Assembly (NCBI GenBank): GCA_008727115.1
Contig: CP044131.1
Span: 1,116,001-1,180,000 of the forward strand
Length of the DNA: 64,000 bases
Reading direction: 5' to 3'
Source: Comamonas testosteroni
GTDB taxonomy: Bacteria; Pseudomonadota; Gammaproteobacteria; Burkholderiales; Burkholderiaceae_C
Part shown: one piece after another, positions 37,929-46,392 of the stretch
How the letters are laid out: every line of letters begins with the position of its first letter
Position numbering within the stretch: position 1 is the stretch's first letter
Translations under genes and position numbers: made by a program
The notes under the pieces: generated by a model
Database searches by the model: none
What the model saw: only the letters and a program-made list of their open reading frames with translations
Told to the model about the DNA's origin: nothing

Positions 37929-39155
37929 ATGAATGACGTGTTCGCAGGCAAACATCTGGTGCTGGGCCTCTCCGGGGGCGTGGCTTGTTACAAATCGGCC
38001 ATGCTGTGCCGCTTGCTGGTGCAAGCCGGCGCCACCGTGCAAGTGGTCATGACGGAGGCGGCAGAGCAGTTCATGACGCCAGTCACCATGCAGGCGCTTT
38101 CTGGGCGCGCAGTCTACACCTCCCAGTGGGATGCGCGTGAGCCCAACAACATGCCCCACATCAATCTGAGCCGCGAAGCCGATGCGATTTTGATTGCGCC
38201 GTGCAGCGCCGACTTCATCGCGCGACTGGCGCAAGGCCGCTCGGACGAGTTGCTCAGCCTGATGTGCCTGGCCCGTCCCATCGACAAAGTGCCGCTGGTG
38301 ATCGCTCCGGCTATGAATCGCGAGATGTGGGAGCACCCCGCGACGAAGCGCAACCTCTGGCAAGTGGCCTATGACGGCGCGACGGTGCTGGGCGTGGGCA
38401 ACGGCAGCCAGGCCTGCGGCGAAACCGGCGATGGCCGCATGCTGGAGCCCGAAGAAATCATGGAGGAGCTGGCTGGGGTGTTCACGGCCAAGAAGCTCAA
38501 GGGCCAGAACCTCCTGATTACTGCCGGACCGACCTTTGAAGCCATCGACCCGGTGCGCGGCATCACCAACCTCTCCAGCGGCAAGATGGGCTTTGCCATT
38601 GCCCGTGCAGCCCGTGCTGCCGGTGCCGAGGTCACGCTGGTGGCCGGCCCCGTGCATCTCCCCACGCCGCATGGCGTAAAGCGCATCAATGTGCAGTCGG
38701 CCCGCCAGATGCTGGAAGCCGTGCAGTCGCAAGTCGGCAATGCATCAATTTTCATAGCTACTGCCGCAGTTGCAGACTGGCGACCTGCTGAATGCTCTGA
38801 TCAGAAGATCAAGAAGGACGGCTCGGGTGATGTGCCTGCCATGGCCTTTGTCGAGAACCCCGACATTCTGGCCGCCGTGGCCCAGTCCGCGCAGGCCCAA
38901 TCGGGCAAGCTGTACTGCGTGGGCTTTGCGGCGGAAAGCCACGACCTGCTCAAGCACGCCAGTGCCAAGCGCCTGCGCAAGGGCGTGCCGCTGCTGGTGG
39001 GCAATATCGGCCCGGCCACTTTTGGCAAGGACGAAAATGCCCTGCTGCTGATTGACGACAACGGCAGCAAGGAGCTGCCCCATGCCAGCAAGGATGTGCT
39101 GGCGCGCCAGCTGGTCGATGAAATCGCACTCAGACTGAGTACATTGGACGCATGA
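37929..39155 (+). CDS. coaBC: Bifunctional CoaBC (phosphopantothenate-cysteine ligase / decarboxylase)
   Basis: Two consecutive steps of coenzyme A synthesis. The 408-residue protein has the FMN-dependent decarboxylase domain (to ~190: 'LVLGLSGGVACYKSA', 'NNMPHINLSREADA', 'APAMNREMWEHPAT' with the PxMNxxMW motif) and the CTP-dependent ligase domain ('LITAGPTFEAIDPVRGITNLSSGKMG' in parts, 'AAVADWRPAE', 'KIKKDG', 'FVENPDILAAVAQSA'). The ATG at 37929 (MNDVFAGKH) is preferred over 37908 by similarity to other family N-termini. The bases at ~38747-38768 (AATTTTCATAGCTACTGCC), inside the ligase domain, match the AT-ended repeat core. Confidence 0.95.
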   Translation: MNDVFAGKHLVLGLSGGVACYKSAMLCRLLVQAGATVQVVMTEAAEQFMTPVTMQALSGRAVYTSQWDAREPNNMPHINLSREADAILIAPCSADFIARLAQGRSDELLSLMCLARPIDKVPLVIAPAMNREMWEHPATKRNLWQVAYDGATVLGVGNGSQACGETGDGRMLEPEEIMEELAGVFTAKKLKGQNLLITAGPTFEAIDPVRGITNLSSGKMGFAIARAARAAGAEVTLVAGPVHLPTPHGVKRINVQSARQMLEAVQSQVGNASIFIATAAVADWRPAECSDQKIKKDGSGDVPAMAFVENPDILAAVAQSAQAQSGKLYCVGFAAESHDLLKHASAKRLRKGVPLLVGNIGPATFGKDENALLLIDDNGSKELPHASKDVLARQLVDEIALRLSTLDA

Positions 39156-39186
39156 CACAAGCGTTTACCGTCTCTGGAATCCCAAC

Positions 39187-39702
39187 ATGAAGTTCTCAAG
39201 TTATGAAGGCCCACGCGACGGCGACTATGTGGCCTATGTGGATCAGCTGATGCGTGCCAGCCCTGAGTTTCGCCGCACGCAGCGCAGCATTGCCGGAGTC
39301 ATTCAAAGCGCTGTAATCACGCCGGGCTCTCAGGTCGGATCGCCCATGAACCAGCTGCGCTCCAGCCTGCAAAAGGCCCGTGCAATGGCAGAGGAGATGG
39401 CCGAGCAGGTGCAACCACAGACGGCGTCTGCGCCAACCACCGTGGGGCGCCGACCTGCGCAAAGGCAAGGCCAGGCGATGACCAAGGAAGAGGCGAAACA
39501 GCGCTTCAAGGCCATGGAGCGCGACATTGAAAGCAAAAAAGGTCAGGCGACCAGCAAGCCCTGGGTCGCGCCGGGCTCGATCGTGCTGATTGTGGGGGGC
39601 GTCATCCTCGCGCAGTTTGTGGGTGGGTTTGGCGTCATGCTGGCCATCATGGGCCTGATGTCGGCGGTGGGGGGGGCGCTCAAGCGCCTGCAAGACAAAT
39701 AA
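39187..39702 (+). CDS. Hypothetical membrane-anchored protein
   Basis: A 171-residue protein of unknown function. Soluble, charged N-terminal two-thirds ('YVAYVDQLMRASPEFRRTQRS', 'LRSSLQKARAMAEEMAEQV', 'KEEAKQRFKAMERDIES') and a C-terminal hydrophobic hairpin (~130-162: 'SIVLIVGGVILAQFVGGFG', 'VMLAIMGLMSAVGGAL'). It sits between coaBC (31 bp upstream) and a terminator, so it is probably in the coaBC transcript. I do not recognise a family. Confidence 0.65.
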   Translation: MKFSSYEGPRDGDYVAYVDQLMRASPEFRRTQRSIAGVIQSAVITPGSQVGSPMNQLRSSLQKARAMAEEMAEQVQPQTASAPTTVGRRPAQRQGQAMTKEEAKQRFKAMERDIESKKGQATSKPWVAPGSIVLIVGGVILAQFVGGFGVMLAIMGLMSAVGGALKRLQDK

Positions 39703-39817
39703 GGCGGGCACATTCAGCCCCAGTCTTTTTCAAGGTGTGCTTGGGTGCGGCCAGCAGGCAAAATAGCGCCCTTCAATCAAACCGCTGGTGGCTGCTGAGC
39801 AGTCGCCGCAACCTATA

Positions 39818-39842
39818 AAGGCCCGACTCACGGGCCTTTTCT
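39818..39842 (+). terminator. Intrinsic terminator before dut
   Basis: AAAGGCCCG-ACT-CACGGGCCTTTT: GGCCCG/CGGGCC stem followed by TTTTC; ends the coaBC-hypothetical unit, 25 bp before the dut start. Confidence 0.8.
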
Positions 39843-39866
39843 TCAGATTTCTCAAGCCAAATTGTT

Positions 39867-40316
39867 ATGAACGTTGATGTCAAGATTCTCGATGCGCGCC
39901 TGCGCGACAACATGCCCGCTTATGCCACGCCCGGCAGCGCCGGACTGGATCTGCGCGCCTGCATCGATGCGCCCGTGACGCTGGAGCCCGGCCAGTGGCA
40001 GCTGATTCCCACCGGCATGGCCATGCACCTCAAGGACCCTAATTACGCCGCGATGATCCTGCCGCGCTCGGGCATGGGCCACAAGCACGGCATCGTGCTG
40101 GGCAATCTGGTCGGCCTGATCGATTCCGACTACCAGGGCCAGCTCATGGTCAGCGCCTGGAACCGCTCGCAGACCGCTTTCACGCTGCAGCCCATGGATC
40201 GCCTGGCCCAGCTGGTCATCGTGCCTGTGGTGCAGGCGCAGTTCAATCTGGTCGAAGAGTTTGCCGCCGAGAGCGAACGCGGTGAAGGCGGCTACGGCTC
40301 TACGGGCAAGCAATAA
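39867..40316 (+). CDS. dut: dUTP diphosphatase
   Basis: Hydrolyses dUTP to dUMP to keep uracil out of DNA. The 149-residue protein has the trimeric dUTPase motifs: '[12 protein letters not shown]' (motif 1), '[12 protein letters not shown]' (motif 2), '[15 protein letters not shown]' (motif 3, catalytic Asp), '[11 protein letters not shown]' (motif 4) and the C-terminal '[11 protein letters not shown]' arm (motif 5). In many proteobacteria dut follows coaBC, as it does here after one small gene. Confidence 0.97.
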   Translation: MNVDVKILDARLRDNMPAYATPGSAGLDLRACIDAPVTLEPGQWQLIPTGMAMHLKDPNYAAMILPRSGMGHKHGIVLGNLVGLIDSDYQGQLMVSAWNRSQTAFTLQPMDRLAQLVIVPVVQAQFNLVEEFAAESERGEGGYGSTGKQ

Positions 40317-40364
40317 GCCCGGCATTCCTGAGCACGCATTGAGGCCCCGTATTTTCGTCATCCC

Positions 40365-41198
40365 ATGAGTCGCCAGACGCGCCACCGCTCTAGTTCCTGG
40401 CTGCGGGTTCAGCTCAGTCGCGACTTGCAGATGCGCCATCGCCTGCAAAAGCGGCACTGGCTGCGTCTGCATGCGGCGTTGACAGGTGGCCTCAGCCTGG
40501 GGGCGATGTCGCTGCTCAGCGTTGGCCTGCTGCATGCCGGTGTGCACAGCATGGCTTTGCGCTATGGCATTGCACTGGTTTGCGGCTATTTGCTTTATCT
40601 GCTGTTGGTGCGCTTGTGGGCCGGTTGCATGCTGAGCCGGGACTGGAATGCTGGCGATGTACCCATTGATGCCCCGGGCGGCGGTGGCCGCCCTACAGGC
40701 GCTGATGCCGCCAGTGCCTGGGAGAGTGGCCAGGGCGGCAGCTATGCCGGTGGTGGTGCGAGCGGAAGCTGGGAGGCCGAGGCCTCAGACGTGATCGATA
40801 GTGGCCAGGCTTTTGGGGAGCTGCCTGAAGCTGCTTCGTCGTCGGTGGATATTTCCGATGTCGGCGGTCTGGACGAAGGGGCCGTGGTCATCGTGCCGGT
40901 GCTGCTGCTTTTTGCGGCCTTGCTGGTGGCCGTCACTGGCACGGGCTCGCTGCTGTGGCTGGTGTTCGGGGCAGACCTGTTTCTGACCGTGGCCGTTGAA
41001 GTCGCGTTTGCCCTGCTGATGGCCAGAACTCTTTACGTGGTGGAGCGTGACGGCTGGCTGCTGGCGGCCCTGCGTGTGAGCTGGAAACCTTTGCTCGGAG
41101 CCTTGGTCACGGCCGTGGCCTTGGGGGCTGTGGCGGACTGGGCATTTCCGCAGGCCGATACGCTGGTGCAGGTGCTGCGGGCCCTGCGTGGCCATTGA
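40365..41198 (+). CDS. Hypothetical multi-pass membrane protein
   Basis: A 277-residue protein with two hydrophobic segments near the N-terminus (~38-60 and 66-88), a Gly/Ser/Ala-rich acidic soluble segment (~95-175: 'GGGGRPTGADAASAWESG', 'GGSYAGGGASGSWEAEASD'), then three or four more membrane segments ('VVIVPVLLLFAALLVAV', 'LTVAVEVAFALLMARTL', 'LLGALVTAVALGAV'). The basic start (RQTRHRSSSWLRVQLSRD) is cytoplasmic by the positive-inside rule. No family recognised. ATG at 40365 follows dut by 48 bp. Confidence 0.65.
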   Translation: MSRQTRHRSSSWLRVQLSRDLQMRHRLQKRHWLRLHAALTGGLSLGAMSLLSVGLLHAGVHSMALRYGIALVCGYLLYLLLVRLWAGCMLSRDWNAGDVPIDAPGGGGRPTGADAASAWESGQGGSYAGGGASGSWEAEASDVIDSGQAFGELPEAASSSVDISDVGGLDEGAVVIVPVLLLFAALLVAVTGTGSLLWLVFGADLFLTVAVEVAFALLMARTLYVVERDGWLLAALRVSWKPLLGALVTAVALGAVADWAFPQADTLVQVLRALRGH

Positions 41199-41216
41199 TG
41201 CAGGGCAGGATCAGCT

Positions 41217-41268
41217 TGTTTTGATAGCTGATGGCGCCTGCCAAGCAACAAATCTGAGATGCTTTTAT
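41217..41268. repeat. AT-ended intergenic repeat, diverged copy
   Basis: TTTTGATAGCTGATGGCGCC followed by TGCCAAGCAACAAATCTGAG and ATGCTTTT: start and end match the consensus, centre diverged. Confidence 0.55.
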
Positions 41269-41483
41269 ATTGAAAGTGATTCTGGGTAATCGCAGTCAGC
41301 TATGAAATTGGGAGTTGCAGTGGGCTCCCGGAGGATGGCTTATTGTGAGGAAATGTGAAGTCTGTCGTCCTTTTCAGGCGCTGCCGCGTTGCATTGAAAG
41401 TTCAGGCCGTACAAGGTTTGCAGATCAATACACAAAAGAGATTGCGGTGCATGGAATGTGCATGTGCCGAACAGGAGGTTTCT

Positions 41484-42077
41484 ATGCAAGTCATTCAACG
41501 CTGGGCCCGAGTGGCAATGGTGGGCGCAATCGCTGCAGCCCTGTCAGCCTGTGCAACCTACCCGCAAGGCGGGAGCTATCCACAGGGTGGCTACCAGAAC
41601 AGCGGCTATCAGGGGGGGTATCAGCAGGGTGCCTATTCGGGCACGGGCTTTCCTGGCACGACGCAGACTTACCCTGCCAATAACTGTGGCTACAACAACC
41701 CCAATTGCTATTCTCAGCAGCCTCAGCAATACGCCCAACAGGGCCGTGTGATGAATATTGAAACTGTGCGCGTGCAGGATGGCAGCGGTATTGGTGCCGG
41801 TGGCGCTATTGCCGGTGGCGTGATCGGCGGCGTGCTGGGCAATCAGGTCGGCGGAGGCTCGGGCCGCACGCTGGCCACGATTGCCGGTGTGGTGGGCGGA
41901 GCGCTGGCCGGCAATGCCGTGCAAAACAGCGTGGGCGGCGGCAGCGTGCGTGACGTCTACCGTGTCACCGTGCAACTGCAGGATGGCAGCGTGTGCGCAC
42001 TGGACTACCAGCAGCCGCCGCAGCTGAGCATCGGCGAATATGTGCGCGTGGAAGGCAATCAGATCTACCGCCGCTAA
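41484..42077 (+). CDS. Glycine-zipper 2TM lipoprotein (SlyB-like)
   Basis: A 197-residue outer-membrane lipoprotein candidate. Signal peptide with lipobox LSAC (Cys23), a Gly/Tyr/Gln-rich tract (~27-75: 'YPQGGSYPQGGYQNSGYQGG'), the glycine-zipper pair 'GIGAGGAIAGGVIGGVLGNQ' and 'TIAGVVGGALAGNAVQ', and a C-terminal small domain ('YRVTVQLQDGSVCALDYQQP', 'GEYVRVEGNQIYRR') as in the SlyB/PcP-like family. Ribosome site AGGAGG lies 6-7 bp before ATG 41484. Ends in a good terminator. Confidence 0.82.
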   Translation: MQVIQRWARVAMVGAIAAALSACATYPQGGSYPQGGYQNSGYQGGYQQGAYSGTGFPGTTQTYPANNCGYNNPNCYSQQPQQYAQQGRVMNIETVRVQDGSGIGAGGAIAGGVIGGVLGNQVGGGSGRTLATIAGVVGGALAGNAVQNSVGGGSVRDVYRVTVQLQDGSVCALDYQQPPQLSIGEYVRVEGNQIYRR

Positions 42078-42096
42078 GCAGCCAGGTGCACAAGAC

Positions 42097-42124
42097 AAAA
42101 GGGACTCCGAGGAGTCCCTTTTTG
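42097..42124 (+). terminator. Intrinsic terminator of glycine-zipper lipoprotein gene
   Basis: AAAAGGGACTCC-GA-GGAGTCCCTTTTT, an 8-bp stem with A and T runs. Confidence 0.9.
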
Positions 42125-42156
42125 TTTGTTTGCAGCTGGCACACGCCAAGTCAGAG

Positions 42157-42230
42157 GCAGCGAGCAAAGGCCGCCCTGCGGCAAGGCTGCCGTCCCCTTG
42201 GGGGGAAGGTGCGCAGCACCTCAGGGGAGA
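42157..42230 (-). repeat. GC-rich multi-hairpin element, copy B (after slyD)
   Basis: Minus strand begins TCTCCCCTGAGGTGCTGCGC immediately after the slyD stop codon (0 bp) and ends CTTTGCTCGCTGCC. Same order of sub-stems as copy A. Confidence 0.85.
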
Positions 42231-42752
42231 TTAGTGCACCGTGTCGTTGCCAGGAGCCATGGGTTCGATGCGGAAAAAGCCCGTACCCGCCGTGCCGCGA
42301 CCGACTTCTTCTTCCGTTGCTTCGCGCACCGCTTCGATCTTGAGGTGCAGGCGAATGGCAATACCGGCCAGCGGGTGGTTGCCGTCCAGCACCACATGCT
42401 CGGGGTAGATCTCGGTGACGGTGTAGAGCAGGTCAGCGGGCACGGGAGTCGTGCCCTTGGGCATGGCGCTGCTCTCGAAGGTCATGCCTTCTTCGATCTC
42501 TTCGGGGAACAGCTCGCGCTTTTCCAGAAAGATCAGGCTTTCGTCATAGTCGCCAAAGGCTTCTTCGGGCTCCAGGTGCAGGTCCAGCTTGGTGCCGACA
42601 CCGTGGCCTTGCAGCGCTTCTTCGATGCGCTTGAACAGGTCGTCGCCACCGATGAGGAACTCAACAGGCTCGTCCAGCACGTCCAGCTCTTCGCCCAGAG
42701 TGTCTTTCAGTGTCCAGGTCAGAGCGACCACGCATTGTTGGGTAACTTCCAT
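42231..42752 (-). CDS. slyD: FKBP-type peptidyl-prolyl isomerase, SlyD-like
   Basis: Cytoplasmic prolyl isomerase/chaperone of 173 residues with the SlyD layout: FKBP strands around an inserted-in-flap (IF) domain. Landmarks are 'VVALTWTLKDTLGEELD', 'VEFLIGGDDLFKRIEEALQG' , 'GTKLDLHLEPEEAFGDYDE', 'FPEEIEEGMTFE' and 'VLDGNHPLAGIAIRLHLKI' , the last being the FKBP end ('DgNHPLAG'). Unlike E. coli SlyD there is no His/Cys-rich tail, so nickel handling is unlikely. Terminal 'GTGFFRIEP' is as in betaproteobacterial relatives. Confidence 0.92.
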   Translation of the reverse strand: MEVTQQCVVALTWTLKDTLGEELDVLDEPVEFLIGGDDLFKRIEEALQGHGVGTKLDLHLEPEEAFGDYDESLIFLEKRELFPEEIEEGMTFESSAMPKGTTPVPADLLYTVTEIYPEHVVLDGNHPLAGIAIRLHLKIEAVREATEEEVGRGTAGTGFFRIEPMAPGNDTVH

Positions 42753-42997
42753 GGTGTGTGTATGCAGTTGGTGGGCTGCAGGACAGGCCCACAGCGAAAT
42801 TGGAAACAGTCACCACCGGCAAGGAACCAGTGGCGCAATGGCTGGCATTGTCCCACGCGGTGCCTGGCATTGCAGAGCGGGCTTTTTGTTACACCCTGCA
42901 AATATCCATTGCCTGCGCTTCACATTCGCGCTCTTGCAGCGGCCCATACTGACCACATCTTTGATGCAAATCATTGGTGGGCAGAAAGGAAATCACC

Positions 42998-43756
42998 ATG
43001 ACCCCTCAAGAACAACAACTGCTGCAAGACCTGTGCGCCAGACTGACGCTGACCCAGGGCCAGCCCAAGGATGTGCAGGCCGATGCCGAACTGCACCGCA
43101 GCCTGAGCGCCGCGCCAGATGCCCTGTACTGGCTGGCCCAGCGCACCTTGATGCTGGAGCAAGCCATGCAGCAGGCGCAGCAGCAGATTGGCGACTTGCA
43201 GCAGCAGCTGGCTCAGGCCAGACAAAGCCAGAGTCAGGGCGGCTCCAGCTTTCTCTCGGGCGGATTGAGTACGCACTTTGGCCGTGCGCCTGAACCTGCT
43301 GCAGCTGCTGGGTCTGTGACCGGAGGTCAGGCTGCTCCCATCAATCCCGGCCCGTTCCAGCCGGCCGTCCAGCCATCGAGCTGGCGCGATCGTTTCTCGG
43401 GCGGAGCTACCCCGCGCGCAGCCTCAGGCGACGCGCGGCCTGCCGCTGCAACAGGATCAGGAACCGGAGCCGGGAGCAGCTTTCTGGGCAACGCCGCTGC
43501 AGCGGCTGCCGGAGTGGCGGGCGGCATGTTTCTCTTCAATGGTCTGGGTGGCTTGATGGGCGGCCATCACGCCAGTTCAAGCGGTGACGCCCCGGCGCAG
43601 GCGCAAGGCAGCAGCGCGCAAAACCTGCATGCAGACAGCGGCGGCACGTCTAGTCTGGCCAATGATGCGGGATTGGGCAGCATCGATAGCGCAGCCGGCC
43701 TTGATAACAGTGGCTGGGAGGATGGTGGCGACTTCTTTGGCGATGACTTTGGCTGA
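42998..43756 (+). CDS. DUF2076 family protein
   Basis: A 252-residue protein of the DUF2076 family: a helical N-terminus (MTPQEQQLLQDLCARL, 'DALYWLAQRTLMLEQAMQQAQ', 'IGDLQQQLAQAR') and a long low-complexity Ala/Gly/Ser-rich part with one hydrophobic stretch (~167-185 'AAAAAAGVAGGMFLFNGLGG') and the family ending 'NSGWEDGGDFFGDDFG', a D/W/G-rich tail. Function unknown; some relatives are annotated as periplasmic ligand-binding sensor-like proteins. AAAGGA lies 9 bp before ATG 42998. Confidence 0.75.
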   Translation: MTPQEQQLLQDLCARLTLTQGQPKDVQADAELHRSLSAAPDALYWLAQRTLMLEQAMQQAQQQIGDLQQQLAQARQSQSQGGSSFLSGGLSTHFGRAPEPAAAAGSVTGGQAAPINPGPFQPAVQPSSWRDRFSGGATPRAASGDARPAAATGSGTGAGSSFLGNAAAAAAGVAGGMFLFNGLGGLMGGHHASSSGDAPAQAQGSSAQNLHADSGGTSSLANDAGLGSIDSAAGLDNSGWEDGGDFFGDDFG

Positions 43757-43774
43757 ATCAGTGATTTGAGTGTT

Positions 43775-43822
43775 TTTGGTCTTCAGCCCTTGTCCTGAAA
43801 GCACTGAAAGCTATCAAAATAG
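43775..43822. repeat. AT-ended intergenic repeat, copy next to terminator
   Basis: Minus strand TTTTGATAGCTTTCAGTGC, TTTCAGGACAAGGGCTGAAG, ACCAAAAA: matches the consensus ends, with a changed central stem. Confidence 0.6.
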
Positions 43823-43835
43823 TAGTTGTTGCATG

Positions 43836-43873
43836 AAAAAGCCACCCGGCTTGAAAACGTCGGGTGGCTTTTT
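43836..43873. terminator. Bidirectional intrinsic terminator after the DUF2076 gene
   Basis: AAAAAGCCACCCG (43836-43848) pairs with CGGGTGGCTTTTT (43861-43873), 12-base loop, A/T runs at both ends. It lies between convergent units. Confidence 0.88.
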
Positions 43874-43927
43874 CAATGTTCAGGAGCGGGGCGCAGCCTT
43901 TTGCGAGGGCGAGGCCCAGGTTCGGGA

Positions 43928-44025
43928 CAGCAAGCAAGGGCCGCCCCGCAGCGAAGCTGTCGTCCCCCTCCCGCGCCGCGAAGCAAAGCGAGAGAGGGGG
44001 AGGCGGCACAGCCGCTCAGGGGGTG
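43928..44025 (-). repeat. GC-rich multi-hairpin element, copy C (after the second aldehyde dehydrogenase)
   Basis: Minus strand starts CACCCCCTGAGCGGCTGTGC 3 bases after the stop codon, has a long CCCCCTCTCTCGC / GGAGGGGG type central stem, and ends CGGCCCTTGCTTGCTGTC. One of the longest copies. Confidence 0.85.
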
Positions 44026-44028
44026 TTT

Positions 44029-45480
44029 TTAGAACGGGTAATGGCGCTCTGCCGTCTGCATGGTCACCCAGCGGGTCTCGGTAAAGGCATTGATGCCCTG
44101 CTGGCCGCCGAAATGGCCATAGCCCGAGGCCTTGACGCCGCCAAACGGCATCTGGGCTTCGTCATGCACCGTGGGGCCGTTGATATGGCAGATGCCGGCC
44201 TCGATGCGCGCAGCCACACGCCAGCCGCGGGCCGTGTCCCGGGTGAAGACTGCCGAGGACAGGCCGAACTCGTTGTCATTGGCCGTGGCAATGGCTTCTT
44301 CCTCGCCGTTCACGCGCACGATGCCCTTGACCGGGCCAAAGGTCTCCTCATGGAAGATGCGCATGTCTGGCGTCACATGGTCGATCAGCGTGGCGGGCAT
44401 CAGCGTGCTCTCGGCCTTTCCGCCGCATACGATCTTCGCGCCCTTGGCCACCGCGTCGTCGATCATGGCATTGCAGCGCTCCACTGTGGCCAGATCGACG
44501 ACCGAGCCCAGCACTACGGGGCCCTTGCGCGGGTCGCCCAGGGGTAGGCTTTGGGCCTTGGCGGCAAATTTGGCGATGAACTCATCGGCCACCTTGTTAT
44601 CCACGACAAAACGCTCGGTGGACATGCAGATCTGACCCGAGTTGGCAAATGCGCCAAAGGTGGCGGCATTCACGGCGGCGTCAATATCGGCATCGTCCAG
44701 CACCAGGAAAGGGGCCTTGCCGCCAAGCTCCAGCAGCGCGGGCTTCAAGTGCTTGGCGCAGGTCTGGCCAATGATGCGGCCCACCTTGGTGGAGCCGGTA
44801 AAGCTCACGCGGCGCACGGCAGGGTGGGCGACGATGGCTTCGACCACGCTGCCCGCATCGGCAGGCGCATTGGTCACAAAGTTCACCACGCCGGCGGGCA
44901 GGCCCGCGTCCTGCAGCGCCTCGATGATCAGGCCGTGGGTGGCGGGGCAGAGTTCCGAGCCCTTGAGAATCACGGTATTGCCGCAGGCCAGCGCGGTGGA
45001 GATGCTGCGCACGGCCAAGATCACGGGCGCATTCCAGGGCGCGATACCCAGCACTACGCCAGCGGGCTGGCGCACGGCCATGGCCACGCTGCCGGGCACG
45101 TCCGAGGGGATGATTTCGCCATTGATCTGCGTGGTTAGCGAAGCGGCTTCCAGCAGCATGCTGGCGGCCAGATGCACGTTGAAGCCTGCCCAGATGCCCG
45201 AGGCACCGGTTTCAGCGGCCATGGCGGCGGCAATCGCTTCGCCCTTGGCTTCCAGCGCCTGCGAGGCCTTCATCAGCATCGCGCGGCGGGCGTTCGGTCC
45301 CAGCTGCGACCAGGCGGGGAAGGCGGCTGCCGCTGCATCGCAGGCGCGGATGGCGTCTTCGGTGGTGGCGGCGGGCGCACGCGTGGCAACCGAGCCATCC
45401 AGCGGGTTCTTGCGCTCAAAAACCGCGCCATTGCTGGCGGCACATTCCTGGCCGCCAATCAGCATTTTTTGTTCGATCAT
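44029..45480 (-). CDS. NAD(P)-dependent aromatic aldehyde dehydrogenase, paralogue of PchA
   Basis: Aldehyde dehydrogenase superfamily enzyme of 483 residues, of the vanillin/salicylaldehyde/benzaldehyde dehydrogenase group. Catalytic Asn150 (IAPWNAP), Glu251 (LELGGKAP) and Cys285 (NSGQICMSTER) are all present, with 'FTGSTKVG' for NAD(P) binding and the ending 'GYGHFGGQQGINAFTETRW'. It is alignable without gaps to the pchA product at 54291-55742 (same length, same start MIEQ.MLIGGQ, same end RHYPF). It is the last gene behind the ABC importer genes and follows livF by 198 bp. Substrate is not readable; aromatic aldehyde is likely. Confidence 0.9.
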   Translation of the reverse strand: MIEQKMLIGGQECAASNGAVFERKNPLDGSVATRAPAATTEDAIRACDAAAAAFPAWSQLGPNARRAMLMKASQALEAKGEAIAAAMAAETGASGIWAGFNVHLAASMLLEAASLTTQINGEIIPSDVPGSVAMAVRQPAGVVLGIAPWNAPVILAVRSISTALACGNTVILKGSELCPATHGLIIEALQDAGLPAGVVNFVTNAPADAGSVVEAIVAHPAVRRVSFTGSTKVGRIIGQTCAKHLKPALLELGGKAPFLVLDDADIDAAVNAATFGAFANSGQICMSTERFVVDNKVADEFIAKFAAKAQSLPLGDPRKGPVVLGSVVDLATVERCNAMIDDAVAKGAKIVCGGKAESTLMPATLIDHVTPDMRIFHEETFGPVKGIVRVNGEEEAIATANDNEFGLSSAVFTRDTARGWRVAARIEAGICHINGPTVHDEAQMPFGGVKASGYGHFGGQQGINAFTETRWVTMQTAERHYPF

Positions 45481-45579
45481 TTTTAGTCTCCTTGAGAAGT
45501 GAAGGTAGCCATGAAAGCCGCGAGCTATTGATGGTTTGTTGTTGATGCCGTTGAAATCTGGCGCGGTCCCAGAAAAGAG

Positions 45580-45666
45580 GCGCCAAGCAAGGGCCTAGGC
45601 GGCCCCGCCGCCCCGCAGCAAAGGCGCCGTCCCCCTCAGGGGGAAGCGGTGCAGCCGCTCAAGGGG
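45580..45666 (-). repeat. GC-rich multi-hairpin element, copy D (after livF)
   Basis: Minus strand starts ACCCCTTGAGCGGCTGCACC 12 bases after the livF stop codon and ends in GGCCCTTGCTTGGCG. It lies between livF and the dehydrogenase gene, i.e. inside the presumed operon. Confidence 0.8.
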
Positions 45667-45678
45667 TATCTATATCTC

Positions 45679-46392
45679 TCAATGTTCGCCGCCCAAGTAG
45701 GCGCGTCTGACAGCAGCACTGCTGCTAAGTTTTTGTGCCGAGCCTTCGCCCACGATGCGCCCGGTTTCGAGCAAGTAACCACGGTCGGCAATCGCCAAGC
45801 TTTGGCGGGCATTCTGTTCGACCAGCAGCACGCCCACGCCCAGCGTTTTGATGCGGGCCAGCGCTGCGAACAGCTCTTTGCACATCAGTGGCGACAGGCC
45901 CAGCGATGGCTCGTCCAACAACAAAATATCGGGCTGGCTCATCAGTGCGCGCCCCACAGCCACCATCTGCTGCTCGCCGCCGCTCATGGTGCGCACGGCT
46001 TGGCCCAGACGATCGCGCAGCTTGGGAAAGAGGGTAAAGACCTGCTCCAGGTTTTTGGCCTCATTGGCGCGAGCGCGCTGGGGCTGTGCGCCCAGCAGCA
46101 GGTTTTCCTTGACGCTGAGATCGCCGAACACTCCGCGTCCCTCGGGCACCAGTGCCAAGCCTGACTGCACGATGGCATGGGGCGGCAACTGCATCAGTTC
46201 CTTGTCTGCCAGTTTTGCGCTAGCACCCGCTTGCGGTGTGACCATGCCGCCCAGCGCCTTGAGCAGGCTGGATTTGCCCGCGCCATTGGCCCCCAGCATG
46301 ACAACCAGCTCGCCAGGCCGCACATTCAAACTGACTTGGTGCAGCGCTTCATGCTTGCCGTAACTCACCGAGATATTGCGCACATCAAGCAT
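45679..46392 (-). CDS. livF: Branched-chain-type ABC transporter ATPase, LivF
   Basis: Second ATPase of a hydrophobic amino acid/aromatic uptake (HAAT) importer. The 237-residue protein has Walker A GANGAGKSS, 'GLALVPEGRGVFGDLSVKENL' (LivF-typical EGR.VF), signature MSGGEQQM, Walker B ILLLDEPSLGLSP and the H-loop region 'VLLVEQNARQSLAIADRGY'. It begins inside the end of livG (8-bp overlap). The product ends RRAYLGGEH. In context its substrate is more likely an aromatic acid than an amino acid (inference). Confidence 0.93.
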   Translation of the reverse strand: MLDVRNISVSYGKHEALHQVSLNVRPGELVVMLGANGAGKSSLLKALGGMVTPQAGASAKLADKELMQLPPHAIVQSGLALVPEGRGVFGDLSVKENLLLGAQPQRARANEAKNLEQVFTLFPKLRDRLGQAVRTMSGGEQQMVAVGRALMSQPDILLLDEPSLGLSPLMCKELFAALARIKTLGVGVLLVEQNARQSLAIADRGYLLETGRIVGEGSAQKLSSSAAVRRAYLGGEH